Positions 1 to 8,275 of a stretch of DNA of 64,000 nucleotides are shown piece after piece; within the stretch, counting starts at the first letter, position 1; each line of letters opens with the position of its first letter. Both the position numbers and the translations under genes were made by a program. The notes under the pieces were generated by a model. It made no database searches. It was not told the DNA's origin and saw only the letters and a list, made by a program, of their open reading frames with translations. The stretch is from Microvirga sp. (GTDB taxonomy: Bacteria > Pseudomonadota > Alphaproteobacteria > Rhizobiales > Beijerinckiaceae), in NCBI GenBank assembly GCA_022241475.1, contig JAKOMT010000003.1:51367-115366 (forward strand). Reading direction: 5' to 3'.

Positions 1-261
1 GGGGCGAGCGTCGCGGCGGCGGGGGCGATCGGATTCGTCGGAATCGTCGCGCCGCATGTGTTGCGCCTGATCGTCGGCCCCGACCACCGGCTTCTGCTGC
101 CGCTCTGCGCCGTGCTCGGCGGGGCGCTGCTTACGGTGGCCGATCTCGTCGCCCGCACGCTCGTCGCGCCGGCCGAACTCCCCATCGGGATCGTCACGGC
201 GGCGATCGGCGCGCCGTTCTTCCTCTGGCTGCTCCTGCGGCGCGACAGGGCGTACGCATGA
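1..261 (+). CDS. hmuU: Heme/iron ABC transporter permease, FecCD family (C-terminal fragment)
   Basis: The frame is open from base 1, so only the last 86 residues are inside the window. They contain the conserved FecCD segment [20 protein letters not shown], which includes the loop contacting the ATPase. A hydrophobic helix and the usual PAELPIGI...GAPFFLWLL ending follow. The stop codon overlaps the start of the ATPase gene by four bases (ATGA), so the two are translationally coupled. HmuU is the inner-membrane permease that passes heme or a siderophore from the periplasmic binding protein into the cytoplasm. The heme assignment, rather than another chelate, rests on the HmuV-like partner and is an inference. 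Confidence 0.85.
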   Translation, partial: GASVAAAGAIGFVGIVAPHVLRLIVGPDHRLLLPLCAVLGGALLTVADLVARTLVAPAELPIGIVTAAIGAPFFLWLLLRRDRAYA

Positions 262-1070
262 CCCTGATCGAAGCGCGCGGCGCGCGGCTCGCCATTCACG
301 GTCGCGATCTCGTTCGCCCGACCGACATCGCGATCGCGGCGGGCGAGGTGCTGGTCGTCGTCGGTCCGAACGGCGCGGGCAAGACGAGCCTCCTGCGGCT
401 CCTCACCGGCGAGACGGCTCCGAGCGCGGGCGAGGTGCTGTACGACGGCTCGCCCCTCCGCGACTGGCCGGCCTGGCGCCTTTCGGCCAAACGCGCGGTG
501 ATGGCGCAGGCGCAGCGGCTGTCGTTCCCCTACACGGCGCACGACGTGGCGCGGATCGGCGTCGAAGGCGGCGCGCGGCCCGGACGTCGCGCTTCCCGCG
601 ACGCGATCTGCCGGCAGGCGCTCGCCCGGGCCGACGCGCTGCATCTCGCCCATCGCGATTACCAGACCCTGTCCGGGGGGGAGCAGCAGCGCGTGCAATT
701 CGCCCGCGTCCTCGCGCAGCTATCCGCCGGACGCGGCGTCGCGGGCGCGCAGGCGCTGTTTCTCGACGAACCGGTGGCGAGCCTCGATCTGCGTCATCAG
801 CTCGAACTGATGGACGCCGCGCGCGACGTCGCGGCCGAGGGCGTCGCCGTCGTCGCCGTGCTGCACGACCTCAACCTCGCCGCCGCCTACGCCGATCGCC
901 TCGTGGTGATGGCCGACGGCGCCGCGATCGCCGACGGCCCGCCCGGCACGGTCCTCGACGACGCGCTCGTCGCGCGCGCCTTCGGCGTCGGGCTTGCCGT
1001 GCGACGGTCTGACGACGGCGCGCCCTTTGTCTTGCCGCACCGGCGCGGGGTGCGGACGGCGGCCGGCTGA
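258..1070 (+). CDS. hmuV: Heme ABC transporter ATP-binding protein HmuV
   Basis: A 270-residue ABC ATPase, the normal length for HmuV. Walker A is GPNGAGKTS at residues 36-44, the signature LSGGEQQR at 138-145, Walker B ALFLDEP at 166-172 and the H-loop histidine at 203. The extended signature [18 protein letters not shown] and the insertion before Walker B (a variable stretch, here [11 protein letters not shown]) are typical of the HmuV subfamily. It energises HmuU encoded immediately upstream with a 4-bp overlap. The binding protein and outer-membrane receptor must lie to the left of the window. Confidence 0.9.
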   Translation: MTLIEARGARLAIHGRDLVRPTDIAIAAGEVLVVVGPNGAGKTSLLRLLTGETAPSAGEVLYDGSPLRDWPAWRLSAKRAVMAQAQRLSFPYTAHDVARIGVEGGARPGRRASRDAICRQALARADALHLAHRDYQTLSGGEQQRVQFARVLAQLSAGRGVAGAQALFLDEPVASLDLRHQLELMDAARDVAAEGVAVVAVLHDLNLAAAYADRLVVMADGAAIADGPPGTVLDDALVARAFGVGLAVRRSDDGAPFVLPHRRGVRTAAG

Positions 1071-1142
1071 TTTTTCCGGTTGCGCCGCCGCGTTCCCCGG
1101 CCCACCCTCCCGGCCGCGAGAAGCGATTCCGAAGGATGGCTG

Positions 1143-2207
1143 ATGAGTTCTGGCCTGCGCACGCCGCCGATTTTCGACGGGCACAACGACCTCTTGCTCA
1201 AACTCCATCGCGGGGAGACCGACGCCGGGGGCGTGCTCTCGGGCTATCGCGGCGGCCATATCGATCTGCCCCGCGCGCGACGCGGGGGCTACGCCGGCGG
1301 GTTCTTCGCCGTCTATGTGCCGGGTTCGGTCGAGGAGGCCGAGGCGGCGGACGATCTCATGCGGCGCCCGCGCTACGACGTGGCGCTGCCCCCGGCGATC
1401 GGCTGGAGCGCCGCGATCGCCGTCGCCCTCGACCAGATCGCCTGGGCGCACAGGCTTGAGGCGGCCGGCGTCGTCACGATCTGCAGAGACGTCGCGACGA
1501 TCGAGGAAGCGATCGCGGGCGAGCGCATGGCGGCCGTGCTGCACGTCGAGGGCGCGGAGGCGATCGACGCCGATTTTGCGGCGCTGGAGGTGTTTCACGC
1601 GGCGGGACTGCGCTCGCTCGGCCCGGTCTGGAGCCGGCCGAACGCCTTCGGGCACGGCGTGCCGTTCCGCTATCCCTCGACGGGCGACACCGGGCCGGGC
1701 CTCACGGATCTCGGCAAGGAGCTCGTGCGCCGCTGCAATGCGCTTCGGATCATGCTCGACGTCTCGCACCTCAACGAGCGCGGCTTCGACGATCTCGCCG
1801 GCATCACCGACGCGCCCCTCGTCGCCACGCATTCGAACGCGCACGCCGTGTGCCCGCACGCGCGCAATCTCACCGATCGCCAGCTCGAACGCATCCGCGA
1901 CAGCGACGGCATGGTCGGCCTCAACTTCGCCGCCGCCTTCCTGCGCCCTGACGGGCGCATGGACTCGGACGTCGGCCTCGATCTGATCCTGCGCCATCTC
2001 GAACATCTGATCGGCATCCTCGGCGAGGACCGCGTCGGCTTCGGCTCGGATTTCGACGGGGCGACGGTTCCCGACGCCATCGGCGACTGCTCCGGCCTGC
2101 CGGCCCTGCGTCGCGCCATGCTCGATCACGGCTTCGGCGAAGCGCTGATGGAGAAGCTCTGCTGGCGCAACTGGACGCGGGTTCTGGCGAAGACCTGGGG
2201 CGCCTGA
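1143..2207 (+). CDS. Dipeptidase, peptidase M19 (renal dipeptidase) family
   Basis: A 354-residue cytoplasmic zinc dipeptidase. The N-terminal metal motif FDGHND carries the HxD pair (H14, D16). The bridging glutamate lies in LHVEGAEAID, and further histidines in ATHSNAHAV and the HARNLTD signature are present. The C-terminal GFGSDFDG segment is also typical of the family. The ATG at 1143 was chosen because AAGGA lies 6 bases upstream and homologues begin near this point. Substrates in M19 range from L-dipeptides to D-amino acid-containing dipeptides, so specificity is unknown. It follows hmuV by 72 bases and may be cotranscribed, although no functional link to heme is evident. Confidence 0.88.
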   Translation: MSSGLRTPPIFDGHNDLLLKLHRGETDAGGVLSGYRGGHIDLPRARRGGYAGGFFAVYVPGSVEEAEAADDLMRRPRYDVALPPAIGWSAAIAVALDQIAWAHRLEAAGVVTICRDVATIEEAIAGERMAAVLHVEGAEAIDADFAALEVFHAAGLRSLGPVWSRPNAFGHGVPFRYPSTGDTGPGLTDLGKELVRRCNALRIMLDVSHLNERGFDDLAGITDAPLVATHSNAHAVCPHARNLTDRQLERIRDSDGMVGLNFAAAFLRPDGRMDSDVGLDLILRHLEHLIGILGEDRVGFGSDFDGATVPDAIGDCSGLPALRRAMLDHGFGEALMEKLCWRNWTRVLAKTWGA

Positions 2208-2294
2208 GACGACTTGGATCGCCCGAGTTGAACTCCGGCGACGACTTGGAGCCAGCCGGCGAAATCGGTATTCGTTTTTCAGTAGCCGCCGTAT

Positions 2295-2380
2295 TTTTGT
2301 GCAGCGCAAAATCTTCGCCAGTTTTTTAATCACACGGGCCGGCGCCGCGATTCCTTAACGAAGCGTTTGCAAGCGTTTCG
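2295..2380 (+). promoter_or_regulatory. Candidate activator region upstream of the urt promoter
   Basis: In the gap between the dipeptidase and urtA an AT-richer stretch holds an imperfect dyad, TTTTGTGCAGCGCAAAA at 2295-2311. A 10-bp-phased direct repeat AAGCGTTT(GC)AAGCGTTT(CG) at 2361-2380 ends three bases before the sigma-54 -24 element. An 11-bp direct repeat GACGACTTGGA also occurs at 2208-2218 and 2240-2250. None matches the NtrC consensus well, so the bound protein is unknown. Confidence 0.35.
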
Positions 2381-2383
2381 CGC

Positions 2384-2399
2384 TGGCACACTCCTTGCG
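2384..2399 (+). promoter_or_regulatory. Sigma-54 (RpoN) promoter of the urt operon
   Basis: TGGCACACTCCTTGCG matches the RpoN -24/-12 consensus TGGCAC-N5-TTGC. The invariant GG (2385-2386) and GC (2397-2398) are separated by exactly 10 bases. Transcription would begin near 2410, about 30 bases before the urtA ATG. Urea importers are commonly under nitrogen control through NtrC and RpoN, which fits the gene it precedes. Confidence 0.8.
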
Positions 2400-2440
2400 G
2401 ATCTCTCGCTGTGCGAAAGAACTCGTAGAGGGGGTCTAGC

Positions 2441-3742
2441 ATGATCAAGTCGGGAATTACGGGCCTGGCGGGGCTGGCCATGGCGGCCGGCCTCGTGGCC
2501 GGAACAGTATTGTCCGCGTCGGATGCGCGGGCTCAGGATACGATCAAGGTCGGAATCCTGCATTCGCTCTCGGGAACGATGGCCATCAGCGAGACGACGC
2601 TCAAGGACGTCATGCTGATGCTCATCGAGGAGCAGAACAAGAAGGGCGGCCTCCTCGGCAGACAGCTCGAGGCCGTCGTCGTCGATCCGGCCTCCGATTG
2701 GCCGCTCTTCGCCGAGCGGGCGCGCGAATTGATCAGCGTCCAGGAAGTCTCGGCCGTCTTCGGCTGCTGGACCTCGGTCTCGCGCAAATCCGTGCTCCCC
2801 GTGTTCGAGGAGCTGAATTCGATCCTGTTCTACCCCGTCCAGTACGAGGGCGAGGAATCGCAGCGCAACGTGTTCTATACGGGCGCCGCGCCCAACCAGC
2901 AGGCCATTCCGGCCGTCGATTATCTGATGGCGGAGGAGGGCGTCGAACGCTGGGTTCTGGCGGGAACGGATTACGTCTACCCGCGCACCACGAACCGCAT
3001 TCTGGAGGCCTATCTCAAGTCCAAGGGCGTGGCCGACGAAGACATCATGATCAACTACACGCCGTTCGGACATTCCGACTGGCAGACGATCGTGGCCGAC
3101 ATCAAGAGCTTCGGCGCAACCGGAAAGAAGACGGCGGTCGTCTCGACCATCAACGGCGACGCCAACGTTCCGTTCTACCTCGAACTCGGCAACCAGGGCG
3201 TCTCGGCGACCGACATCCCCGTCGTCGCCTTCTCGGTCGGCGAAGAGGAGCTCGCCGGGCTCGACACCGCGCCGCTCGTCGGACATCTCGCGGCATGGAA
3301 CTACTTCATGTCGGTCGACACGCCGGCGAACGCCGAGTTCATCGAAACCTGGCAAGCGTTCATCGGCGACGCCGAGCGCGTCACCAACGATCCCATGGAA
3401 GCCCATTACATCGGCTTCAACATGTGGGTGAAAGCTGTCGAGAAGGCCGGGACCACGGATACGGACGCGGTGATCGAAGCCATGATCGGCGTAGCCGTCC
3501 CCAACCTCACCGGCGGCCTCTCGGCCATGATGCCCAACCACCACATCACCAAGCCCGTGCTCATCGGCGAAATCCAGGCCGACGGGCAGTTCGACGTCGT
3601 CTGGGAGACGGCGGGGCTGGAAGTGGCGCAGGAATGGTCGCCGTATCTCGAAGGCTCGCGCGATCTGATCGCCGACTGGCGCAAGCCCCTCGAGTGCGGA
3701 AACTTCAACGTGAAGACCGGCACCTGCGGCGGCGGAAGCTGA
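2441..3742 (+). CDS. urtA: Urea ABC transporter substrate-binding protein UrtA
   Basis: A 433-residue periplasmic binding protein of the Leu/Ile/Val type. A Sec signal peptide occupies residues 1-31, ending with an AxA site (ARA before QDTIKVG). UrtA-specific blocks include GILHSLSGTMAISE, FGCWTSVSRKSVLPVFEE, LFYPVQYEGEES and a C-terminal PYLEG...CGNFNVKTGTC segment. It captures urea, or short-chain amides, in the periplasm and delivers it to UrtBC. It is the first gene of urtABCDE, behind a sigma-54 promoter and ahead of a strong hairpin, so it is likely the most abundant product of the operon. Confidence 0.95.
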   Translation: MIKSGITGLAGLAMAAGLVAGTVLSASDARAQDTIKVGILHSLSGTMAISETTLKDVMLMLIEEQNKKGGLLGRQLEAVVVDPASDWPLFAERARELISVQEVSAVFGCWTSVSRKSVLPVFEELNSILFYPVQYEGEESQRNVFYTGAAPNQQAIPAVDYLMAEEGVERWVLAGTDYVYPRTTNRILEAYLKSKGVADEDIMINYTPFGHSDWQTIVADIKSFGATGKKTAVVSTINGDANVPFYLELGNQGVSATDIPVVAFSVGEEELAGLDTAPLVGHLAAWNYFMSVDTPANAEFIETWQAFIGDAERVTNDPMEAHYIGFNMWVKAVEKAGTTDTDAVIEAMIGVAVPNLTGGLSAMMPNHHITKPVLIGEIQADGQFDVVWETAGLEVAQEWSPYLEGSRDLIADWRKPLECGNFNVKTGTCGGGS

Positions 3743-3762
3743 GCGCATAGCCGACGAAGACG

Positions 3763-3788
3763 CGTCCTCGCCCCGTCGGGCGAGGACG
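3763..3788 (+). terminator. Intra-operon hairpin between urtA and urtB
   Basis: A perfect 11-bp stem (CGTCCTCGCCC with its complement) closes a 4-base loop 21 bases after the urtA stop. No T-run follows. It could act as a partial terminator or as a 3'-end stabiliser that raises urtA message over urtBCDE, a common arrangement for binding-protein genes. Confidence 0.65.
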
Positions 3789-3828
3789 ATCTCCGCGCCT
3801 TCCGCTCCGCCAGATCGAGAGCCTTCCC

Positions 3829-5451
3829 ATGAAGATCGGACGCGGCCTGAAGTTCGTGCGGTTCTTGCGCATGGCGCTGATCGCAATCACCACGCTCGCA
3901 ATTCCCGCCGCGGCCGTCGCCGACCCGGTCGACGATGCGCTCTCCCGTTTCGCCGGGGGCTCCTTCAACGATACGCAAGCCGGGATCGAGCAACTCGTGG
4001 CGACCGGCCACGAGACGGCCGCCGACGTCATCGGCGCGCTCGGCGAGGGGAACCTGCTTTTCCGCAGGGCTGACCAGGCGGTGTTCTATCGCGACGCCGA
4101 CGGCGTCATTCGTGATGCGAAGACCGGCGAGCCGTCGGACGTCGAGTCGGCGTTGCTCCAGACTGTTCGAGTCAACAATCGTGTGCGGCGGGTCGTGCAG
4201 GGCGCGATCGGCGGCTTGACGCTGATGTCGCCGGACCCGGCGCGGCGGCTGAGCGCGGCCAACGCCACCTTCCGGTCACGCGACCCGGCGTCCGTGCCGC
4301 TGATCGAAGCGGCCATCGCGCAGGAGACCTCGCCGGGAATTCGCAAGGTGCTCGTCGAGGCGCGCGCGGCGCTGATCCTGCCGCTAGCGTCCGTCTCGCT
4401 GGAGGAGCGTCTCGCAGCCGCCGATGTGCTGGCCGCCCGCGGCGATCAGGCGGCGATGGTCGCCCTGCGCTCGCTCCCGGCCGACGCGCCCGAGGAACTG
4501 CGCGCGGCCGCCGATGCGTCCATCGCGACGATCGAGCGGCGCCAGACCTATATCGCGGTCGGACAGAACGTCGCCTTCGGGATCAGCCTCGGCTCGGTGT
4601 TGCTTCTCGCCGCGATCGGCCTCGCCATCACATTCGGCGTCATGGGCGTCATCAACATGGCGCATGGCGAGATGGTGATAATCGGGGCCTACACGACCTA
4701 CGTCGTCCAGCAGGTGATCCGCGCCTACGCCCCCGGTCTTTTCGACGCCTCGTTGCTGATCGCGATCCCGACGGCGTTCATCGTGGCGGGCGCCATCGGC
4801 ATAGCCATCGAGCGCGGAATCATCCGTTGGCTCTACGGGCGCCCGCTCGAAACGCTGCTCGCCACCTGGGGGCTTTCGCTCGTGCTTCAGCAGGCGGTGC
4901 GCACCATCTTCGGGCCGACGAACAAGCAGGTCGGCACGCCGAGCTTCATGCAGGGCTCCGTCGAGATCTTCGGCATCGGCATGACGCTGAACCGGGTCTC
5001 CATCGTGCTCTTCGCGCTGACGGTCTTCATCTTGCTGCTCGTCATCCTCCACCGCACGACGCTCGGACTTCAGGTCCGCGCGGTGACGCAGAACCGGCGC
5101 ATGGCCGGCTCGATGGGGATCCGCACCGGCCGCGTCGACGCGCTCACCTTCGGGCTCGGATCGGGCATCGCCGGAATCGCGGGCGTGGCGCTGACTCAGA
5201 TCGACAACGTCAGCCCCAATCTCGGCCAAGGCTACATCATCGACAGTTTCCTCGTCGTCGTCTTCGGCGGCGTGGGCAGCCTGTGGGGCACGCTGATCGC
5301 GGCGATGTCGATCGGCGTCGCCAACAAGATGCTGGAGCCCTACGCGGGCGCCGTTCTCGGCAAGATCATCCTGCTCATCGTGGTGATCCTGTTCATCCAG
5401 AAGCGTCCGCGCGGTCTGTTCGCGCAAAAGGGACGGGCGGTGGAGGCATGA
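3829..5451 (+). CDS. urtB: Urea ABC transporter permease UrtB
   Basis: A 540-residue permease. It starts with a signal-like hydrophobic segment. An approximately 200-residue extracytoplasmic extension follows, as usual for UrtB but not for LivH. The LivH-type membrane domain begins near residue 240, with conserved VMGVINMAHGEMVIIGAY, TWGLSLVLQQ, VRAVTQNRRMAGSMGI and VVVFGGVGSLWGT. It forms half of the channel with UrtC. The gene lies 86 bases after urtA, separated by a hairpin, and 157 bases before urtC. Confidence 0.94.
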   Translation: MKIGRGLKFVRFLRMALIAITTLAIPAAAVADPVDDALSRFAGGSFNDTQAGIEQLVATGHETAADVIGALGEGNLLFRRADQAVFYRDADGVIRDAKTGEPSDVESALLQTVRVNNRVRRVVQGAIGGLTLMSPDPARRLSAANATFRSRDPASVPLIEAAIAQETSPGIRKVLVEARAALILPLASVSLEERLAAADVLAARGDQAAMVALRSLPADAPEELRAAADASIATIERRQTYIAVGQNVAFGISLGSVLLLAAIGLAITFGVMGVINMAHGEMVIIGAYTTYVVQQVIRAYAPGLFDASLLIAIPTAFIVAGAIGIAIERGIIRWLYGRPLETLLATWGLSLVLQQAVRTIFGPTNKQVGTPSFMQGSVEIFGIGMTLNRVSIVLFALTVFILLLVILHRTTLGLQVRAVTQNRRMAGSMGIRTGRVDALTFGLGSGIAGIAGVALTQIDNVSPNLGQGYIIDSFLVVVFGGVGSLWGTLIAAMSIGVANKMLEPYAGAVLGKIILLIVVILFIQKRPRGLFAQKGRAVEA

Positions 5452-5510
5452 TGATGCAACAAGCTCTTCGGCCCGATGGCGTGCGAGTGGTCGCCGCTGC
5501 GGCCCGCCCC

Positions 5511-5545
5511 CCCTCTCCAGCTCTTTCCCACCGGGGGGGAGAGGG
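5511..5545. repeat. Palindromic intergenic element between urtB and urtC
   Basis: Inverted 8-bp arms CCCTCTCC (5511-5518) and GGAGAGGG (5538-5545) flank a C- and G-rich loop. This is the style of the short C/G-rich palindromes scattered between genes in many alphaproteobacteria. It sits in a 157-bp gap that is otherwise empty. No second copy was seen in this window. Confidence 0.55.
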
Positions 5546-5608
5546 CGCGTCGAATCTTGTGATCAAGGTTGCGGCTAATTCCTCCCATCCATCCATGGGA
5601 GCCGCCTC

Positions 5609-6769
5609 ATGACCCGTCCCGGCGGCCCCCGGCTCTTCGACCGCATGTCGATCGTGTTCCTCGCGATCGTGATCGGCGTCGCGATCCTCGTGCCCGTCCT
5701 GAACCTCGCGGTCCCGCGCGGTTCGTTTTTCCACGTGCCCGATCACATGCTTCCGCTCGTCGGCAAGTATCTGTGCCTCGCGCTGCTGGCGGTGTCCGTC
5801 GATCTGATCTGGGGATATTGCGGCATCCTCTCGCTGGGGCACGGCGCCTTCTTTGCGCTGGGCGGCTATGCGATGGGAATGTACCTGATGCGGCAGGTGG
5901 GGACGCGCGGCGTGTACGCCCATCCCGAACTACCCGATTTCATGGTCTTTCTCAATTTCACGGAGCTGCCCTGGTACTGGTGGGGCTTCGACAATTTCTT
6001 CTTCGCCATGCTGATGGTGATCGCCGTTCCGGGCGCGCTCGCCTTCGTCTTCGGCTGGTTCGCCTTCCGCTCGCGGGTGACGGGCGTCTACCTCTCGATC
6101 ATCACGCAGGCGATGACGTTCGCGTTGATGCTGGCCTTCTTCCGCAACGAGATGGGGCTCGGCGGCAATAACGGGCTCACCGATTTCAAGGACATCCTCG
6201 GCCAACCCGTGCAGGCGGGAACGACGCGCGCCGCGCTGTTCGCGGCGTCGGGGCTGGCGCTCGCGGGCGGATACCTCCTGTGCCGGGCGGTCGTCGTCTC
6301 GAAATTCGGCAAGGTCATCGTAGCGATCCGCGACGCCGAGACGCGGACGCGCTTCCTCGGCTACCGGGTGGAGAACTACAAGCTTGCGGCCTTCGTGCTC
6401 TCCGCCTGTCTCGCGGGCGTCGCCGGGGCGCTCTACGTGCCGCAGGTGGGGATCATCAATCCGGGCGAGTTCGCGCCGGCCAACTCCATCGAGATCGTGA
6501 TCTGGGTCGCGGTCGGCGGGCGCGGCCTGCTGGCGGGGGCGGCGCTCGGAGCCGTCGTCGTCAACTGGGCCAAGACCTGGTTCACCGGCGCGCTTCCGGA
6601 ATACTGGCTCTTCGCGCTGGGCGGGCTCTTCATCGCCGTCACGCTGTTCCTGCCCAAGGGCATCCTCGGGACGGCGTTCGCCTGGAGCGACCGCTGGAGG
6701 GCGTCTCGGGTGGCGCGGGGCGGGGGCGTGGGTTCGAGCGCTTATGACGCCCCCAAGGCCGCGGAGTAG
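5609..6769 (+). CDS. urtC: Urea ABC transporter permease UrtC
   Basis: A 386-residue LivM-type permease with about ten hydrophobic segments. Conserved blocks include LLAVSVDLIWGYCGILSLGHGAFFALGGYAMGMYLM, of which CGILSLGHGAFFALGGYAMG is the family hallmark, as well as NNGLTDFKDILG, IRDAETRTRFLGY and a C-terminal ALGGLFIAVTLFLPKGI. The start ATG at 5609 has GGGAG about 7 bases upstream. It pairs with UrtB in the inner membrane to translocate urea. urtD follows 4 bases after its stop. Confidence 0.94.
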   Translation: MTRPGGPRLFDRMSIVFLAIVIGVAILVPVLNLAVPRGSFFHVPDHMLPLVGKYLCLALLAVSVDLIWGYCGILSLGHGAFFALGGYAMGMYLMRQVGTRGVYAHPELPDFMVFLNFTELPWYWWGFDNFFFAMLMVIAVPGALAFVFGWFAFRSRVTGVYLSIITQAMTFALMLAFFRNEMGLGGNNGLTDFKDILGQPVQAGTTRAALFAASGLALAGGYLLCRAVVVSKFGKVIVAIRDAETRTRFLGYRVENYKLAAFVLSACLAGVAGALYVPQVGIINPGEFAPANSIEIVIWVAVGGRGLLAGAALGAVVVNWAKTWFTGALPEYWLFALGGLFIAVTLFLPKGILGTAFAWSDRWRASRVARGGGVGSSAYDAPKAAE

Positions 6770-6773
6770 GGCG

Positions 6774-7523
6774 ATGGCGAGCGTCACCGATTCCTTGCTC
6801 TACCTGAACGACGTCAGCGTCTCCTTCGACGGCTTCCGTGCGTTGAACGCCCTCTCGCTCGCGATCGACGACCGGGAGATGCGCGCGATCATCGGGCCGA
6901 ACGGCGCCGGCAAGACGACGATGATGGACGTCATCACCGGCAAGACCCGCCCGGACACGGGCGACGCCCTGTTCGAGGGCTCGCACGATCTCACCCGCCT
7001 CGACGAAGCCGCGATCGCGTCGCTCGGAATCGGCCGCAAGTTCCAGACGCCGACGGTGTTCGAAGGCCATACGGTCGAGGACAATATCGTGCTGGCGCTG
7101 AAATCGGACCGGCGCGCCTTCGCGACCTTCCTCGCGCGCGGATCGCTCACCGAGAGCCAGCGCATCGACGCGCTGCTCGATCGCATCAAGCTGAGCGCGC
7201 AGCGCTACAGGCGCGCCGGGGAGCTGAGCCATGGCCAGAAGCAGTGGCTCGAGATCGGCATGCTGCTGGCGCAGGAGCCCAAACTGCTCCTCGTGGACGA
7301 GCCCGCCGCCGGGATGACCGACGAGGAGACGGCGGCGACGGCCGAGCTCCTGCGCGAGATCGCGACGACCCGCGCCGTCGTCGTCGTCGAGCACGACATG
7401 GATTTCGTGCGCGATCTCGGCGTCAAGGTCACCGTGCTGCACGAAGGCTCGGTGCTGGCGGAGGGGCCGCTCGATCAGGTGAGCGCCAACGAGCGCGTCA
7501 TCGAAGTGTATCTGGGGAGATGA
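6774..7523 (+). CDS. urtD: Urea ABC transporter ATP-binding protein UrtD
   Basis: A 249-residue ATPase of the LivG type. Walker A is GPNGAGKTT at residues 41-49. The signature motif has the UrtD-specific form LSHGQKQWLEIGMLL instead of LSGGQ. Walker B is LLLVDEPAAGM and the H-loop is VVVEHDMDFVR. The ATG at 6774 is preferred over upstream codons because GGAGTAGGG precedes it and residue 1 then matches family starts. It powers UrtBC together with UrtE. The stop overlaps the beginning of the next reading frame. Confidence 0.94.
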   Translation: MASVTDSLLYLNDVSVSFDGFRALNALSLAIDDREMRAIIGPNGAGKTTMMDVITGKTRPDTGDALFEGSHDLTRLDEAAIASLGIGRKFQTPTVFEGHTVEDNIVLALKSDRRAFATFLARGSLTESQRIDALLDRIKLSAQRYRRAGELSHGQKQWLEIGMLLAQEPKLLLVDEPAAGMTDEETAATAELLREIATTRAVVVVEHDMDFVRDLGVKVTVLHEGSVLAEGPLDQVSANERVIEVYLGR

Positions 7524-7525
7524 CG

Positions 7526-8221
7526 ATGCTGAGCGTGCGCCGGATCGACCTCCATTACGGCACGGCGCAGGCCCTGCGCGGCGTTTCGCTGGAGGCGAGG
7601 GCGGGGGAGGTGACCTGCGTGCTCGGCCGCAACGGCGTCGGCAAGACGACGCTCCTGCGGGGAATCGTCGGCCACAAGGCGCTGACCCGCGGCGAGATCA
7701 GCTTCGCCGGGCGCGACATCAACCGCCTGCGCCCCCCAGATCGCGCCGCGCTCGGGATCGCCTACGTTCCGCAGGGGCGCGAGATTTTTCCGCTGCTCAC
7801 CGTGAAGGAAAACCTCGAGACCGGCTACGCCTGCCTGCCGCGTCGCGACCGGCGCCTGCCGGACGAGATATTTGAGCTCTTTCCTGTGCTCGCGAGCATG
7901 CTCGGGCGGCGGGGCGGGGATCTCTCCGGCGGGCAGCAGCAGCAACTCGCCATCGCGCGGGCGCTGATCACGAAGCCGAAGCTTCTCGTGCTCGACGAGC
8001 CGACCGAGGGCATCCAGCCCTCGATCATCAAGGATATCGGCCGCGCCATCTCCTATCTGCGCGGCAAGGGCGACATGGCCATTTTGCTGGTCGAGCAATA
8101 TTTCGACTTCGCCCGCGAACTCGCAGACCGTTTCGTCGTGCTCGAACGCGGGGAGGTCGTCGCCTCGGGCGACGCGGACGGGCTCAAGGGCGACGACATT
8201 CGCAGTAGGCTCGCGATCTGA
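7526..8221 (+). CDS. urtE: Urea ABC transporter ATP-binding protein UrtE
   Basis: A 231-residue LivF-type ATPase. Walker A is GRNGVGKT at 34-41, followed by VPQGREIFPLLTVKENL, signature LSGGQQQQLAIARAL, Walker B LLVLDEPTEGIQPS and H-loop region LLVEQYFDFA. PTEGIQPS is characteristic of UrtE. Two in-frame ATGs lie at 7520 and 7526. The second is chosen because GGGGAG then has a 6-base spacing, and homologues begin with this methionine followed by LxV. The first would overlap urtD by ATGA. This is the last gene of the urt operon, and no urease or accessory gene follows. Confidence 0.94.
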   Translation: MLSVRRIDLHYGTAQALRGVSLEARAGEVTCVLGRNGVGKTTLLRGIVGHKALTRGEISFAGRDINRLRPPDRAALGIAYVPQGREIFPLLTVKENLETGYACLPRRDRRLPDEIFELFPVLASMLGRRGGDLSGGQQQQLAIARALITKPKLLVLDEPTEGIQPSIIKDIGRAISYLRGKGDMAILLVEQYFDFARELADRFVVLERGEVVASGDADGLKGDDIRSRLAI

Positions 8222-8256
8222 CGCGCCGCGCCATTCGTGGCAGGCGGCGCGCTTTT
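8222..8256 (+). terminator. Probable terminator after urtE
   Basis: An 8-bp stem CGCGCCGC/GCGGCGCG (8222-8229 and 8244-8251) with an inner GCC/GGC pair is followed by CTTTT. It lies in the 54-bp gap between convergent urtE and cysN. The T-run is short, so efficiency is uncertain. Confidence 0.55.
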
Positions 8257-8275
8257 GGTTCGAAACCGTGCGTCG

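Noticed and set aside
720..2333. Long minus-strand open frame across hmuV and the dipeptidase gene
   Set aside because: Antisense to two well-supported genes; its translation is Arg/Glu/Ala-rich with no family motif, as expected for shadow frames at this GC content.
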